NCBI GenBank assembly: GCA_946807835.1 | Contig: OX327703.1 | Span: 7,509,501 to 7,573,500 of the forward strand | From: Ailanthus altissimus | Lineage: Eukaryota; Streptophyta; Magnoliopsida; Sapindales; Simaroubaceae | DNA length: 64,000 nucleotides | Direction of reading: 5' to 3' | Shown: piece after piece, positions 22,452 to 34,100 of the stretch | Numbering within the stretch: the stretch's first letter is position 1 | How the letters are laid out: every line of letters starts with the position of its first letter | The notes under the pieces: model-generated | Seen by the model: only the letters and a program-made list of their open reading frames with translations | Told to the model about the DNA's origin: nothing | Databases searched by the model: none | Position numbers and translations under genes: made by a program

Positions 22452-24582
22452 TGTTAAGGTCAGTGCTTACATGCCATCCCTGAATGTACATATACTTGTG
22501 TATTTATACAAATGTACATTTCTATTAAATTGCTAATACCCATTCATATGGTATTATGCAATGTAACACTACAGATATTATAGATTTGAAAGAGTTCAGA
22601 TCAAATCCAAAGGAGTTTAGATAAGGGCCTATAGTTAACTACGTTGAGAGATGTAAATGCTAAATGTGAGCACAACTAAGTGTTAACTGGTTATAATACT
22701 CAGCAGATCCAAAAGTTGAAGCCTTGTCTGTAATAAGACATAGACCTGGAAATATACCAGTAACTGCATAGTTGCAAGAGTTGCAATCGGGTGCTAGAAA
22801 ATGCCAGTTACGTAAGTATGTTATTAAATAATTATCCCTAATCTATTTCTGTCGATGCGGGTCTGTCAGTGGATACCTTTATATATAGATCAGCATATGT
22901 TATACTTATAGGGTATAGATGGTCATTCCTAGTTGACCGTGAGTTTAGAGCTCGTATTGACATATGGGTATCTAATTAGGATTGAATATGAGACAGACTC
23001 ATGGGGGCCTCTAATAAACACCCATGTAAGTCGTCAACGGAGGGTCCTTTCGAGTTGAGTAGGATACATGATCCTTTGACCTGAGTACCACAGTGGACTT
23101 GTAAGTGATCTACCATACTTTAGTTCCATGCATGTCACAGAACTTTTATGGTGTGATCACTGGGTGTTGTTGGGTATAGTTTGATGTTTATGGAGTCTGG
23201 TGCGTTCAAATATGGGATCCGTCAGCTCGCATAGAGAGTTCGGTATCCAGATGCTTCAAGCCTGTATCTCAAAAAATTTGTGGCCACAAGTAATTATCCT
23301 GGGAAAGAGTTCTGCTAGGGTAGAACAATATAGCAAAAGAGTTTGCATATATTATTTAGTGAGATACGAGTCTGAAGATAAGACATGGATGAGCACTAAG
23401 ATATTTGACGGTGATAATCTATATCCTGCACATCTAGGATATCATGACGGAAGGACTATACGTATGCATTGTAACCTCAGTTTGCATAGTTAAAGCTGAT
23501 TTGTATATCCGTGACATATGCATGAGGCATTACTTATGGACTCGTGGAATAGTTCCATTTGACGAATTGGGCGTAGGACCTAGAAAGTCCTGTGATATAG
23601 AGTGTATTCGTTGTGTACTGGGGCAGCGTGCCGAATTAAAGTGTTTAATTCAACAATACCACGGGAATGCGTGCGTGTATGTATTTAAGTGTTAAATACA
23701 ATAATTAGTCAATAATTGTTATTTACTAATTGTATAATGACACGTGGTGTATTGTGGATCCTCGGTTGTGTTTACCCAAGTGTGAAATTTGGTTGAACCT
23801 ATTATGAGGTAGACTTAGTAACTATAAATGAGGGGCAAAATAGTTATTTTACACTTTAATTATTAATTGTTAAATAATCAAAATATCTTTCCTTTTATAT
23901 TATATAATATATTTTTATATTATATTATTTTATTATGTATATTAATATTATATTTTGAGTGCCAAATAGTTGGCACCATTATTAAATTATACTATTATTT
24001 ATATAATATAATATATTATATTATTATGATATTATATATATATATATTTAAAGAGAAAGAGAGAAAGATGAGATTTTTTGGTGTGTTTGGGCAATTGCCC
24101 GAGAAATGGAAAGAAGAAATGGAGAAAAGAAAGAAGAAGAAGAAAAAAAAAAGAATAGGAAAAAATAAAATTGTTTCATTTTTTTTTAGTGTCTTAGAAG
24201 CAATTGAGAATTGTTTCAGTCTGCATTTCTTATCCTTTTGGAGAAAAGGATAAAAATACACACCGATCATTTTGGGGTTTAAGAGTTAAACTCGGTGCTG
24301 CGTAAGGACTGTTATTCTAGCTCACCAAGTTCACCGTGTTGGTGACTAAAATTGCCCGCGAGTTAGTCTCTATGTGGACTCTGAAAAATTACTTGTATAA
24401 CGTTACACGTTGAGGTGAGTTCTTTACTTTATTAATATATTAATATGATTAATATATTTTATTTATTGTGTTTATTATAATTTACACGCTTCCACCGCGT
24501 AGAATATGTATAAGATACGTATTTTAGGCAATAGACACAATACGACATGCATATACCCACATACATTAGATCCCTGCCAACA
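22452..24582 (+). repeat. 3' LTR of copia element 3
   Basis: The 2131-bp LTR begins TGTTAAGGTCAGTGCTTACA and ends TGCCAACA. It is the fuller copy of the pair and keeps the region lost from the 5' LTR. It has the AT-rich palindrome near 23880-24050, a short palindrome GGGCAATTGCCC at about 24088, and a purine-rich run with GAAGAAGAAG near 24130. The ORFs at 23200, 23444 and 23867 lie within the LTR and are not genes. Confidence 0.88.
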
Positions 24583-26150
24583 GGTACTGGTATGGTCCAA
24601 TGCTTATGGAGTTCGATAGGTATAGATATGAGATTTGTCAGCTTATATGGATAAGTTATATATCTTGATGCTCTGAGATTATATTTTAGAAAGTCTTTTG
24701 GCCATAAGCATAAACCCTGAAAAAGAGCTTTCTATATGGTTGAACAATATTACAAAAGTGTTTACGGATATTGATTATAGAAATACGAATATGGAGATAA
24801 GTTCACGATTGAGAAAATATAAATTTGACGGCGATGATCTATATCTCTACTATTCTAGGATATAAGTGATGGAGAGATTATACAAATATGCTGTAACCTC
24901 AACTTGTATGATTTAATATGGAGCTTTGTAATACCCGTAACATATGTTTGAGGCATTATTGACGGACTTATAAAATATTTTCTTATGACAAACTAGATGT
25001 GGATCTAGGAAGTCTTACAATATGAAATGTACTCGTTGCGCATTGAGGTAGTGAACTAGATTGAACCATTAAATCTAGAAATTTCAGTAAATCAGAAATT
25101 TGTTTCAAGATCCCTTAGGATGCGCACTTGTCAAGACTTAAGTGTTAAGTATATTATTTAATTAGTTAATAAAAGTTATAAACCAATAGAATGATGACAA
25201 ATGGTATATTTACAACCATAGATTGTTTGACCTCTTGTTGACTAAATTGACCTTACTTATGATATAAGCAAGACTAATTTAAATTAAAATTTTTTTTTTG
25301 CATTTAGTTAATAAAATATAAATAATATAAAATATTATTTTGAAAAAAAGAAAACAATTGGGCATGGCTTTGGTATAGGCGTGAGGCCTTTTTATTAACA
25401 AAACAAAGAGGATTTGAATAAATGAAAAGTGTTCTATTTTTGTAATTCAATTTGGTCAAGAAGAAAGAAAAGACAAAAACTTTGCAATTTTCCTTTTCTT
25501 CTTCCTAACAAAAGTGCATGGCCTAGCATGTATGTAGGGCCTTCTTGGTTGACAAAGGGAAATCAAAGAAATATTTAAAATGAAATGAAAAGTTCATTTT
25601 CATTTAGAGCAAGTTTTAAGGTTTGGCAAAATGAAGGGAGAAGAGAGTGAGAAGGGTTTTTGGTGTAGCAAGTATTGTTGTAAAAATGGTTCTTCTTTTT
25701 CTTCTTCTAGTGTTGTCGTACATAAACTAAAAAAAAAAAAGAATCGGTTGTTTTTGTTTATGCAAGTGTTGCATAAGCCCAAAAACATAATTTTCATTTT
25801 CTTGTGAAACAAATCAAAGGTTAAAAAGTTTAACCAAAGAACACAAGGTTACTAGAAATTGATTCAAGCTATCATTCTAACATCCTAATCCCACCGACGT
25901 TAGGGTCTAGAATGGCCGATGTGAGCACTTCTGGTAAGACTACATGAATTTAATTCCACACCAAATTGCTTCATGGGTATGTCTTAATCTTATTATTGTA
26001 ATAAGACTTAATTTTAAGTGTATTTATTGTATTAAGAAATTAGATTTCTGTTCCGTTGTACTTTATATGTGTATGACATGCACAATATTTAATGTAATAA
26101 ACACATTTTCACATGCAAGCACTATAGTAAAAGAGCACACTTTTAAATCC

Positions 26151-26579
26151 TTTGATAAAAACTCTAGTTATTTGTTGTATTCCTTATCTCTTATTGTAAG
26201 ATCTAATTAATTTAGGAGATACTAGTGATCTAGGGGATTTTAGTGATATAGGAGATATAGGGAATTTGAGAGTTCTTTGTAAGCTATAGTCCTTTATGAA
26301 TAATTAATGAAAAAAGCTGGATCATTGATATGGATGTAGGCATTTATCGCCGAACTACATATATCTTGTGTCTTATAGGGATTATTTCTTGATTTTTAGA
26401 ATTATATATAATTTTTTTTATTCTTAGTTACTTATTGGCAAAGCCTTTCGCAAAATGTTTAGGATCTTAAGGTGCTAAATACCAGTCTATGAGGTATTAG
26501 GGCATGTATGCCTTAACGAATGAGATCAATTCTAATGTTAATTACTAAGTGAGATTAGTGCTAAAATCGATTTTTTGCA
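26151..26579 (+). repeat. Tail of the chromovirus LTR and second part of the copia 2 3' LTR
   Basis: The stretch from about 26300 to 26579 matches the end of the copia 2 5' LTR at 6480-6754. Shared words include GATGTAGGCATTTATCGCCGAACTAC against GATGTAAGAGTTTGTTGTTGAACCAC, then GGTGCTAAATACCAGTCTATGAGG. This closes the nested cluster. Bases 26151 to about 26290 should contain the end of the chromovirus LTR, but the junction is not visible. Confidence 0.65.
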
Positions 26580-27228
26580 ATAATATATATATATATCTCC
26601 CTATATGGATGTGCAATAATCCATTGATCCACATGTTTTATCTTCGCTTCAATGTTGCAACCATAAACACTAGATATCATGATATTATTCATCATATATT
26701 TAGAAAACAATATTATACATGTCAATAAGTAGTATATATAATTTTAACTCTATAGACATTATGCAGAGGTAAAGGCTAGTTAGAGTTAACTCTTGGTCTG
26801 GATTGCCTTCTCTTTCTCTTGGTGTTTAGTTGAAGCTATTAAAAAAGAATTTGTATTGTTACAGTAAATAATATAAAAATATAGACAATTATAATCAATA
26901 ATCTTCTTTTAGTTGATGTTTGCATTAAAAAAACAATATGGTGCTTATGATAGTTTTGGGAGATCGTGACATAGCAAAATTTTTATTAGTTGTAGTGGTT
27001 CTTGTGCTAACATAATAAATAGTATGAAGATACATTATGGGATCGAAAAATAGATCTTGACCTCTTTGCCTTTATGAGTTCAAGTGTAAGACGTACTAAT
27101 CTTTGGAGATCTTTTGGAGTCCAAGAGACTTAATGTTGCAAATTTGCTCTGACTATATTAAGAAAAAAATGAATTTTTCAAATATACTCAGTTGGAAACT
27201 ATTAAAGGTTTTAGAGCTAGACTTATAC
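26580..27228. other. Unassigned AT-rich sequence
   Basis: Between the nested cluster and the TRIM element. A short (AT)n run opens the stretch. I see no coding frame, LTR ends or repeat. Confidence 0.4.
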
Positions 27229-27868
27229 TATAGCACTTGAGATCCAAAATTCTTAAGGTCATAGATAATAAGGTCAAGATGGATGAAGTGAGGGTTAAGT
27301 GTTAGGATCCTACATTGCCTAATAAGATAAATTTTTTTTAACCTATATATAGAGCCCATCCTTAATTAATATGAAGCCTTTTGAGACAACCCAAGAATAA
27401 GACCGTGCAAGCCCAAGTCTAAAGCGGACAATATCATACTATGTAGGAACAGACTGTTACAAATGGTATCAGAGTTAGACCTACATCGCAATGTGATCCA
27501 ATGAGCCCCCTAATTTGGGCTACAGATAACGAATACGTACCGTGCGACCCTTGGGGTCTAGCATACTTAAGTCAGCCATCTGTCTCATAGGGCCTAGTGT
27601 ACATGGGGTCATGAGTCCCCTTAGGAGCTAGATTGTAACACTTTAAATTCAAGATTCATAAGGTTATAAATAGTATGACTAAAATAGATGAGGGTGAGGA
27701 TTAGGTGCTAGAATCCAACATTATCTAGTTAGATAAAATTTTTGGGCGATATATGGGAGCCATCCTCGATCAATATGAGGCATTTTAGGGAGACTTAAGA
27801 ATAAAACTACGTGGGCCTAAGTCTGACGCGAATAATATCATACTATATGAGAGACTTACTCTTATACA
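27229..27868 (+). mobile_element. TRIM-like miniature LTR retrotransposon upstream of the synthase gene
   Basis: Two direct repeats of about 235 bp (27229-27461 and 27634-27868) frame a 172-bp interior. Shared words include GTGAGGGTTAAGTGTTAGGATCC against GTGAGGATTAGGTGCTAGAATCC, and GACAATATCATACTATGT against GAATAATATCATACTATAT. The 3' copy starts TGTAACAC. The 5' copy ends GACTGTTACA, then AA and a primer-binding site TGGTATCAGAGT. The interior has no coding capacity. Short LTRs, a tRNA-Met primer site and a total of about 640 bp fit the terminal-repeat-in-miniature class, which moves with enzymes from other elements. No clear target-site duplication remains. It ends about 930 bp before the synthase ATG. 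Confidence 0.85.
27464..27475 (+). other. Primer-binding site of the TRIM element
   Basis: TGGTATCAGAGT, complementary to initiator tRNA-Met, two bases after the 5' terminal repeat. Confidence 0.8.
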
Positions 27869-28798
27869 ATAAAAGTTGACACTTGATCAATTACCGATGT
27901 GTTAGGGAGACATGCATGGATTATTTCTTAGACATACGACCTATTATTTTTTCAAGGATGTTGGTGCATCGAGTCTTGTTATGACAGATGTATATTGTTA
28001 ATTTACACGACGAATTGTAATTTTTGATAGGTGATAAGCAAATTCGATTCTCTCGCAGAGAGTTTGTACTAATTATGAGACAGTAGATGAGAGATTACTT
28101 GTTTATCCAAAATTTGGAGAGAAAATTATGGAGTCAATATTTTTTTAATCTATTATTTATTAAATTTAATTTAACTATATTAAATAATTAGTATTTATTT
28201 AAATTTTTAGTAATATAATTAAATAATTAATAAATAATATAATAAATATAATTTTAATAAAGAAATAAAATTTTTGATTTTGAATAAATAAAAATCAAAT
28301 ATTATTTATTGTAGTAGTACTGTTTATGGCAATGTATACCGTTTGAAATAGTAAAAATTTATTTTTGTTTACAAATATTGTGTTTAGTAAAATAAATTAT
28401 AAATTTAAAACTGCAACTAAAATAATGAAGTGGCTAATTTTTTTATATTTATTTGCGGGTCGACACCGTTCATAAAAGGTCAAGTGACATAGTATCTATT
28501 GAATAAGAGATACGTGTAGATCCGGCAAAGCGACAGATGCAGCCCACTTTCTTTTACCTTTCGGACTTTACATAAGGTGAGTAGTGAGACAGATTTGATA
28601 AATCTAGAAATGTAATTTAAATTCGTAAAAATTCTAGCAAAGCGCCTGCCTACTCAGTACTCACTTCGATTCTCTATTATCTTCTTCTCTATATTCTAAG
28701 TTTTATAAACATCAACCCGCCGCCGCCATCACCACAGTCCATAGCCACCTTTCCCGCTCGTCACTGCTAAGATTTTACTTCTACTCTCTCTACGTCAA
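27869..28798 (+). promoter_or_regulatory. Upstream region and 5' untranslated region of the isopropylmalate synthase gene
   Basis: Very AT-rich from about 28140 to 28440, then more mixed. Near the gene the sequence is pyrimidine-rich (TTCTCTATTATCTTCTTCTCT at about 28672), typical of plant leaders. A TATA-like TATAAA at 28704-28709 lies only 90 bp before the ATG and may instead be part of the leader. The start codon context is GTCAAATGGCGG. No specific regulatory site can be named. Confidence 0.45.
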
Positions 28799-31058
28799 AT
28801 GGCGGCAGTCGTCTTTACCACCCAAGCACCAGCTTTCGTTCCCTCAAAACCCGCTTTCTTCTCCTCCTCCCCAAAACCATCCCCTCTCCTCTTCCATTTC
28901 AACTCAAAACCCTTCTTCAAAGCCACCATCTCATGCTCTGTCCAAAACACGCGCCGACAGCGCCCCGACTACGTCCCTAATCGCATTCCTGACCCCAATT
29001 ACGTGCGCGTATTCGACACGACCCTCCGCGACGGCGAGCAGTCCCCTGGAGCCACCCTCACCTCGAAGGAGAAGCTCGATATCGCCCGCCAGCTGGCGAA
29101 ATTGGGAGTGGACATCATCGAGGCTGGGTTTCCGGCGGCTTCGAAGGACGATTTCGAAGCCGTGAAGACGATTGCGAAAATAGTGGGAAATGCCGTGGAT
29201 GATAATGGCTACGTGCCGGTAATTTGCGGGCTCTCCAGGTGCAATGAGAGGGATATAAAGACCGCGTGGGAGGCCGTGAAGTACGCGAAACGGCCAAGGA
29301 TTCACACATTTATTGCGACGAGCGGGATTCATATGGAGTACAAGTTGAGGAAGACGAAAAAGGAAGTTGTTGAAATTGCCAGGAGTATGGTTAAGTTCGC
29401 CAGGAGCTTGGGCTGTGATGATGTTGAGTTCAGCCCTGAGGATGCTGGCAGGTTAAGATTTTTAATCCTTTGTCCTTGGAAAATGATGGAAATGTCGTGA
29501 CAGAATATTCTCTTTCTTTTCTTTCTTTCTTTTTTTTTTTTTTTGAATTGGGAAACTGAAAATGTGTTTAATAAAATCAGATTTACAAAAACTGGAAAGG
29601 TAAATTATGATTCTTTACTACTTTATTCTATAGTACTTCAATATTCTCAATATCATGCAATTTGATGGTTATTCTAGATACGTCCTTAAATTGTCTCAAT
29701 AAAGGTAAACCAATCCAATAGGTTAGAATTTGGATCAGTACTTAGTACTTAATGAGCAAAGGACATTGCAGTTTCAGCGTATTTTCCTTTCTCTGTTCAG
29801 GTTAGTCGAAAAATAGTATGATAATAGTATAACATCGATGTCACTAGATGATAGCTAGTTTCACTATCAGATAAAACTAGAAGCTGTTTAGGAAGCTTAA
29901 TGATATGTGTTGGTTATTTTAACCTATTTGTCTCATGTTTGTTTGCCTTCTAACAGATCGGACAGGGAGTTTCTGTATGAGATCTTGGGTGAAGTTATCA
30001 AGGCTGGGGCAACAACCCTCAACATACCTGATACTGTTGGTATAACCATGCCTAATGAATTTGGAAAATTGATTGCAGACATAAAAGCAAATACCCTTGG
30101 AATTGAAAATGTTATTATTTCAACACACTGCCAGAATGATCTTGGACTTTCTACTGCCAACACTATTGCTGTATGTCATTACATTTTTCACTCTTCTCAA
30201 TTGAAGAGACACTACAATCTGAGTTGTGCTCTCATCCTAGCTCTTTTAAATATAGGGGGCATGTGCAGGTGCTAGACAAGTGGAAGTAACAATTAATGGC
30301 ATTGGTGAGAGAGCTGGAAATGCTTCATTAGAGGAGGTGACTATTTTACTTCATGCACAAACATTGAAATTGCTCTAATTGTTTGTCTGAACAAGCAGAG
30401 AAAAGTATATAAAAAGCTGAAAATAATAATTTGTGCTATGTTTTAGAAAGTAAAAGCTTTACTGGCGGTATAGTTTTATTTCAGAAATTAAAGCATAAAG
30501 AAAACATAAAATTGGGTTAGATTTATTATTTACCTTATACATGGAAAGAGTAATTTTAACATCCTTGTCTCCATCTGGAAAATAGTAGTAGAAAGGTTCC
30601 TTTTCGTCTTAATTGGTTACTTTCCTTTCAACAGAGACTACATTGGTTCCTAAAGCGAGATGTTAATGAAGCATGGCCAACTAAAGTTATTTGATTTTTA
30701 ACTATTTGATGGATTTATGCATACAAATCTTGAAAAGGGACCGAAATAAGACTCTGAAGATGAATTAGCTTAATGAAAGCAGGCAAAAGTAGATTAGTTG
30801 TGGTGCAAATTTAGGAGACCTATGCTTGATCAATCATGCCCACAAACCATTAAGCTATACCTTGCCTTGTTTCTGCCTCAATCGTTAATTATGTTTTAAA
30901 AATGAATTTGATGTTCGTAAATTGACAAATCCTGATAATCAAACATTAATGATCAAATCTTAGACCTTTTTTCTTCCTTGGTTATCATGGGTAGATTTGT
31001 GCATATATATATATGTATATATATACACCAATGAGTACATGTATTTTTCTGATTAAAT

Positions 31059-31118
<60 letters not shown>

Positions 31119-34100
31119 CAATGAGTACATGTATTTTTCTGATTAAATAAAGGTATATCAGATCATAGTGTAATTTTGTGCCATCCAAATTTTGCCTATT
31201 CTAGTGGTTGCTTAAGCTCTTATTGCCAATGGTTTCTTTTTCATATCCTTCATGTCTTATTAAATTGTTTTTTTCATTGTTGGATTATCAGTTTATATAA
31301 TCTTATCCACCTATTTTAATTTCTATCATGTAGGTTGTCATGGCCTTTAAATGCCGTGGAGAGCATGTATTAGGAGGTCTCTACACTGGAATCAATACTA
31401 GACACATTGTTATGGCAAGCAAAATGGTATTCTTTTAATGAAAAAATTATTACAACTTAAACTGATTTTTATTGGTAATACAATGTGCTTTAGTTGGTGT
31501 TTCTTACTTATTAGCTTGATAATTTAGGTAGAAGAGTTCACTGGATTACATGTTCAGCCACACAAGGCTATTGTTGGTGCCAATGCTTTTGCTCATGAAA
31601 GTGGCATCCATCAGGTTTGTGATTGAACTCTAGACATGATAGGATTTGATATACATATCATCTTATTGTATATACTTAGTTGCTAAGTTTACCATGTTTT
31701 GATATTACTTATTGTCAGTTGGCTGTCTGCATCATATTCTGTGATATTATTTGTTCTTTTATGGTTGGAATTTAGTCTTCAGATGCATTTTTTTGTTTTA
31801 AATTTTGAAAACAAGGGATAAAAAAATCTTAAGAAAATGCATTTGGCTTTATTTTTTCTTGAAATCTGTTTTGAATAGATTTCTGAAAGTTAGTTCAAAA
31901 TTAGAAAACATAAAAGATTTTGTTTTCCTATCTTCAACTTAATTGTATAGAAATCAAATTCAAATACAGTTTTTCTTTTTATCTTCAAGACTTAGAGACA
32001 TCTTTTAACATTTGTATTTATTTTATTTATAACATTATCGTTTCTTGAAAGAAAAATGCATTTCACTTATAACATTATCATCTCTTGTAAGAAATATCCA
32101 ATCCATGTTTCTACAACTCTTTCTACTCTTTTTATTTACTGTGTAGTTCTTTTTTGAAATTCTTTTTCTAGTTTTCTATTTTTACTTTGATACGCTTCAA
32201 TCAGACTTTTCTTCCTTAATGCATAATCGTTGACTTGGTGAATTTAATTAAGAATGCATCAATTGATGTATTTCTTTTCTCTTAGACCTTGTTTATGGCA
32301 GGTTGTCATTCTCATGATTATTGATGAAGCTTTTATTTCTTTTATTTTTTTTCATATATTTGAAAATCAAATTGTACGTACAAATTAACAATGTTAGCTA
32401 TGTGCTGTTCTCTTTTACATGTTATTGTCTTGATCAACAATGATATTATTTCTGGTCATAGAGAACAAAAATATCTTTTCAACTTACAAGGTTCTTACTA
32501 AATTATTGTATGTGTTTTGTGTGTTTTTATAAAGTTAATTAATTTATGGTCTATTAATTAACTTATAAAGGAGAATGATTAAAAAAAAAAAATAGATAAA
32601 AGAAGACAACTTATCTGAAAAAATAAAAAATAAAAATAAAGAAGACAACTTATCTAGTTTCTTTTGGATGTTTGTATGATTTGATTTTTATCATCAGTAC
32701 TTGATTATATACTTATGTATTTATTTTTGGAAATTTTAATTTATATCATCATTGTATCGTTTTTATTAATATGCTTAAAATAATAGTTTGAAGTATCAAC
32801 ACTATTGATTAGTACTATTTTTTTTTAAAAAAACGAAAGCTGTTCAAAAACAGTTTCAACCAAACACATCTTTATTTATATTATTTTCAGATATTATATC
32901 AAATGTGTGTACACTTCAAATTTGAAGACAGTTTTTAGATATTATATCAAGATATATATTTTTAAATATTTAAAGTACTAAGAATACAAAGTCAGAGCGG
33001 GGGAGGAATGTTTGCAGTTGTTGTAGTTCGACTTTTCCAAACCAATCACCCCGTCTTGTGTTATGCTTTATGAGGAATTCCCCAATGTGAAATTATGACA
33101 ATTTATGATCATCAATTTATTCATGCCCATGACTGCTTACATTCCAAGGGGCCAGAATCAGCTTTACAAACCATCTTCATTGATAATGAACTTTACACCA
33201 AGATGTATCCAACCGCATACCTTGACCTGCAGAACCCATCCAACACCCTAGGTTTCAGTCCTAAGCTCCAGCCTTTGTAGATCTACTAGGGGATTCTGTT
33301 CAGTCCCGGAAGGACAAGATAATTGAAGTCTTTTCCTGCACCAGCTGGAGGATATTATTGGCCAAAGATGCTGACGGACGTCATTATCTCATGAGGTTAC
33401 CATGGGAGCTGTGCTTCCCAGATCTCACTTTAGTTACTTTCGGTCAAAGACAGTTTAGGAAATAACTCAAACTTTTGAATTTTATCTTAGTTTTTGGAAA
33501 TAGTCTTCTCCTTACTGAAGTTGAGACCTTCAAATTGATGCAGTAAGTGTTTTTTGTGGTAGTTGAGATAGTTAAGATAGAAGGTTGCTCTATGATTGCA
33601 ACCTCGTACTTATAGAGTAACTTATAGATTTTACTTTTTGGATTAGAGAATAATTATATATTTTGTGTTGGCTAGTTTGATAACTTTTAAACTACAACAG
33701 ATATTAGGACCAAAGATTTCTATCTTAATTAAAAAGTGATAGCTGCCAGCAATCTGTCAAGGCCTTGCTCTTGGTAGGAAAATGTCAATTTTCAGGAAAT
33801 ATTATACATGTAAAAGAAAGACTGCAATAGTTGGCAGGATTCTGTTTTCTTTCCATTTTTTATTTATTGTTCTCATTGCACTGAAATTAAGTTCAATCAA
33901 ATAAAGAAATTGTGATGATCTTTCTTCAGTTTATTCATCCTAAGAGTTCATGGAAGATGGTGGAGTAATTATTTAGAAGATAGAAATTGAGGGATGCAAA
34001 ATGGTCATATGTTTTCATATAACTCGCTCTCATTGTTGCCTGCATTTTGAGCTAGAAAGATGGGAAGTTACTGTGCAATAATCTGTAGTTTTAATTATTT

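Larger units (their letters stand above)
16689..24582 (+). mobile_element. Complete but decayed long-LTR copia element 3
   Basis: It has both LTRs (16689-18259 and 22452-24582), a primer-binding site at 18262, degenerate gag-pol in copia order, and a purine tract (CAAGTAGGAGAT) directly before the 3' LTR. The flanks read ATTAC before and GGTAC after, a plausible diverged 5-bp duplication. The LTRs belong to a family related to the solo LTR it landed in, so this is an insertion of a family into its own relative. The many stops in pol and the 560-bp length difference between LTRs show that it is old and inactive. Confidence 0.9.
16020..26146 (+). mobile_element. Second family A solo LTR, itself interrupted by a complete copia element
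   Basis: Starts TGTTAGGATTTGTGCTCACG. It is cut at 16688 and resumes at 24583 (GGTACTGGTATGGTCC), where the order and content match the solo LTR at 13348 (its 14060-15500). Removing the nested 16689-24582 gives about 2.23 kb, the same size as the other two solo LTRs. GATCC precedes it at 16015-16019, and ATCC at 26147-26150 looks like the remaining half of the duplication after decay of the terminal CA. The alignment of its end with CTCCTAACA of the sister LTR supports this. Confidence 0.8.
10713..26290 (+). mobile_element. Deleted chromovirus-type Ty3/gypsy element inside the copia 2 3' LTR
   Basis: A partial 5' LTR start (TGTCATGCTCCAAGTGTTC, 10713) matches the 3' LTR start (TGTCACACCCCAAGTGTTC, 13265). 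Between them lie gag, a zinc knuckle, protease and a C-terminal chromodomain-like tail. RT, RNase H and the integrase core are missing. The 5' LTR is internally deleted to roughly 100-150 bp. The 3' LTR is split by two later insertions. The right-hand boundary lies somewhere between 26151 and 26290 and is not resolved. The bases CTTAG precede the element, but I did not find the matching duplication. Confidence 0.8.
6205..26579 (+). mobile_element. Copia element 2, host of a nested insertion cluster
   Basis: Two matching LTRs frame this element. The 5' copy starts TGTTGGAATTGGTGATTTAAA at 6205. The 3' copy starts at about 10202 (ATTAGAATTGGTGATTCAAA), is interrupted at 10712 and resumes near 26290-26579. 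The matching segments are 6212-6470 with 10209-10470, and 6480-6754 with about 26300-26579. The element's own sequence is only about 3 kb; the rest is later insertions. Its internal region has only gag and protease-linker remnants, so much of pol was deleted. No convincing target-site duplication was found around the outer ends. Confidence 0.75.

Noticed and set aside
23867..24270. Lysine- and hydrophobic-rich ORFs on both strands
   Set aside because: Low-complexity translation of the AT-rich palindrome and purine run of an LTR.
28931..29332. 133-codon minus-strand ORF
   Set aside because: It is the antisense shadow of the GC-rich first exon of the synthase gene.
29907..30275. ORF of 122 codons taken as a separate gene
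   Set aside because: It is exon 2 of IPMS with read-through into the flanking introns; the splice sites and reading phase fit the twelve-exon model.
31064..31118. Possible CRISPR-like or satellite array
   Set aside because: Only dinucleotide repeats; there are no regular repeat-spacer units anywhere in the window.
30985..31188. ORF encoding an Ile-Tyr repeat protein
   Set aside because: Translation of the (TA)n microsatellite in intron 3.
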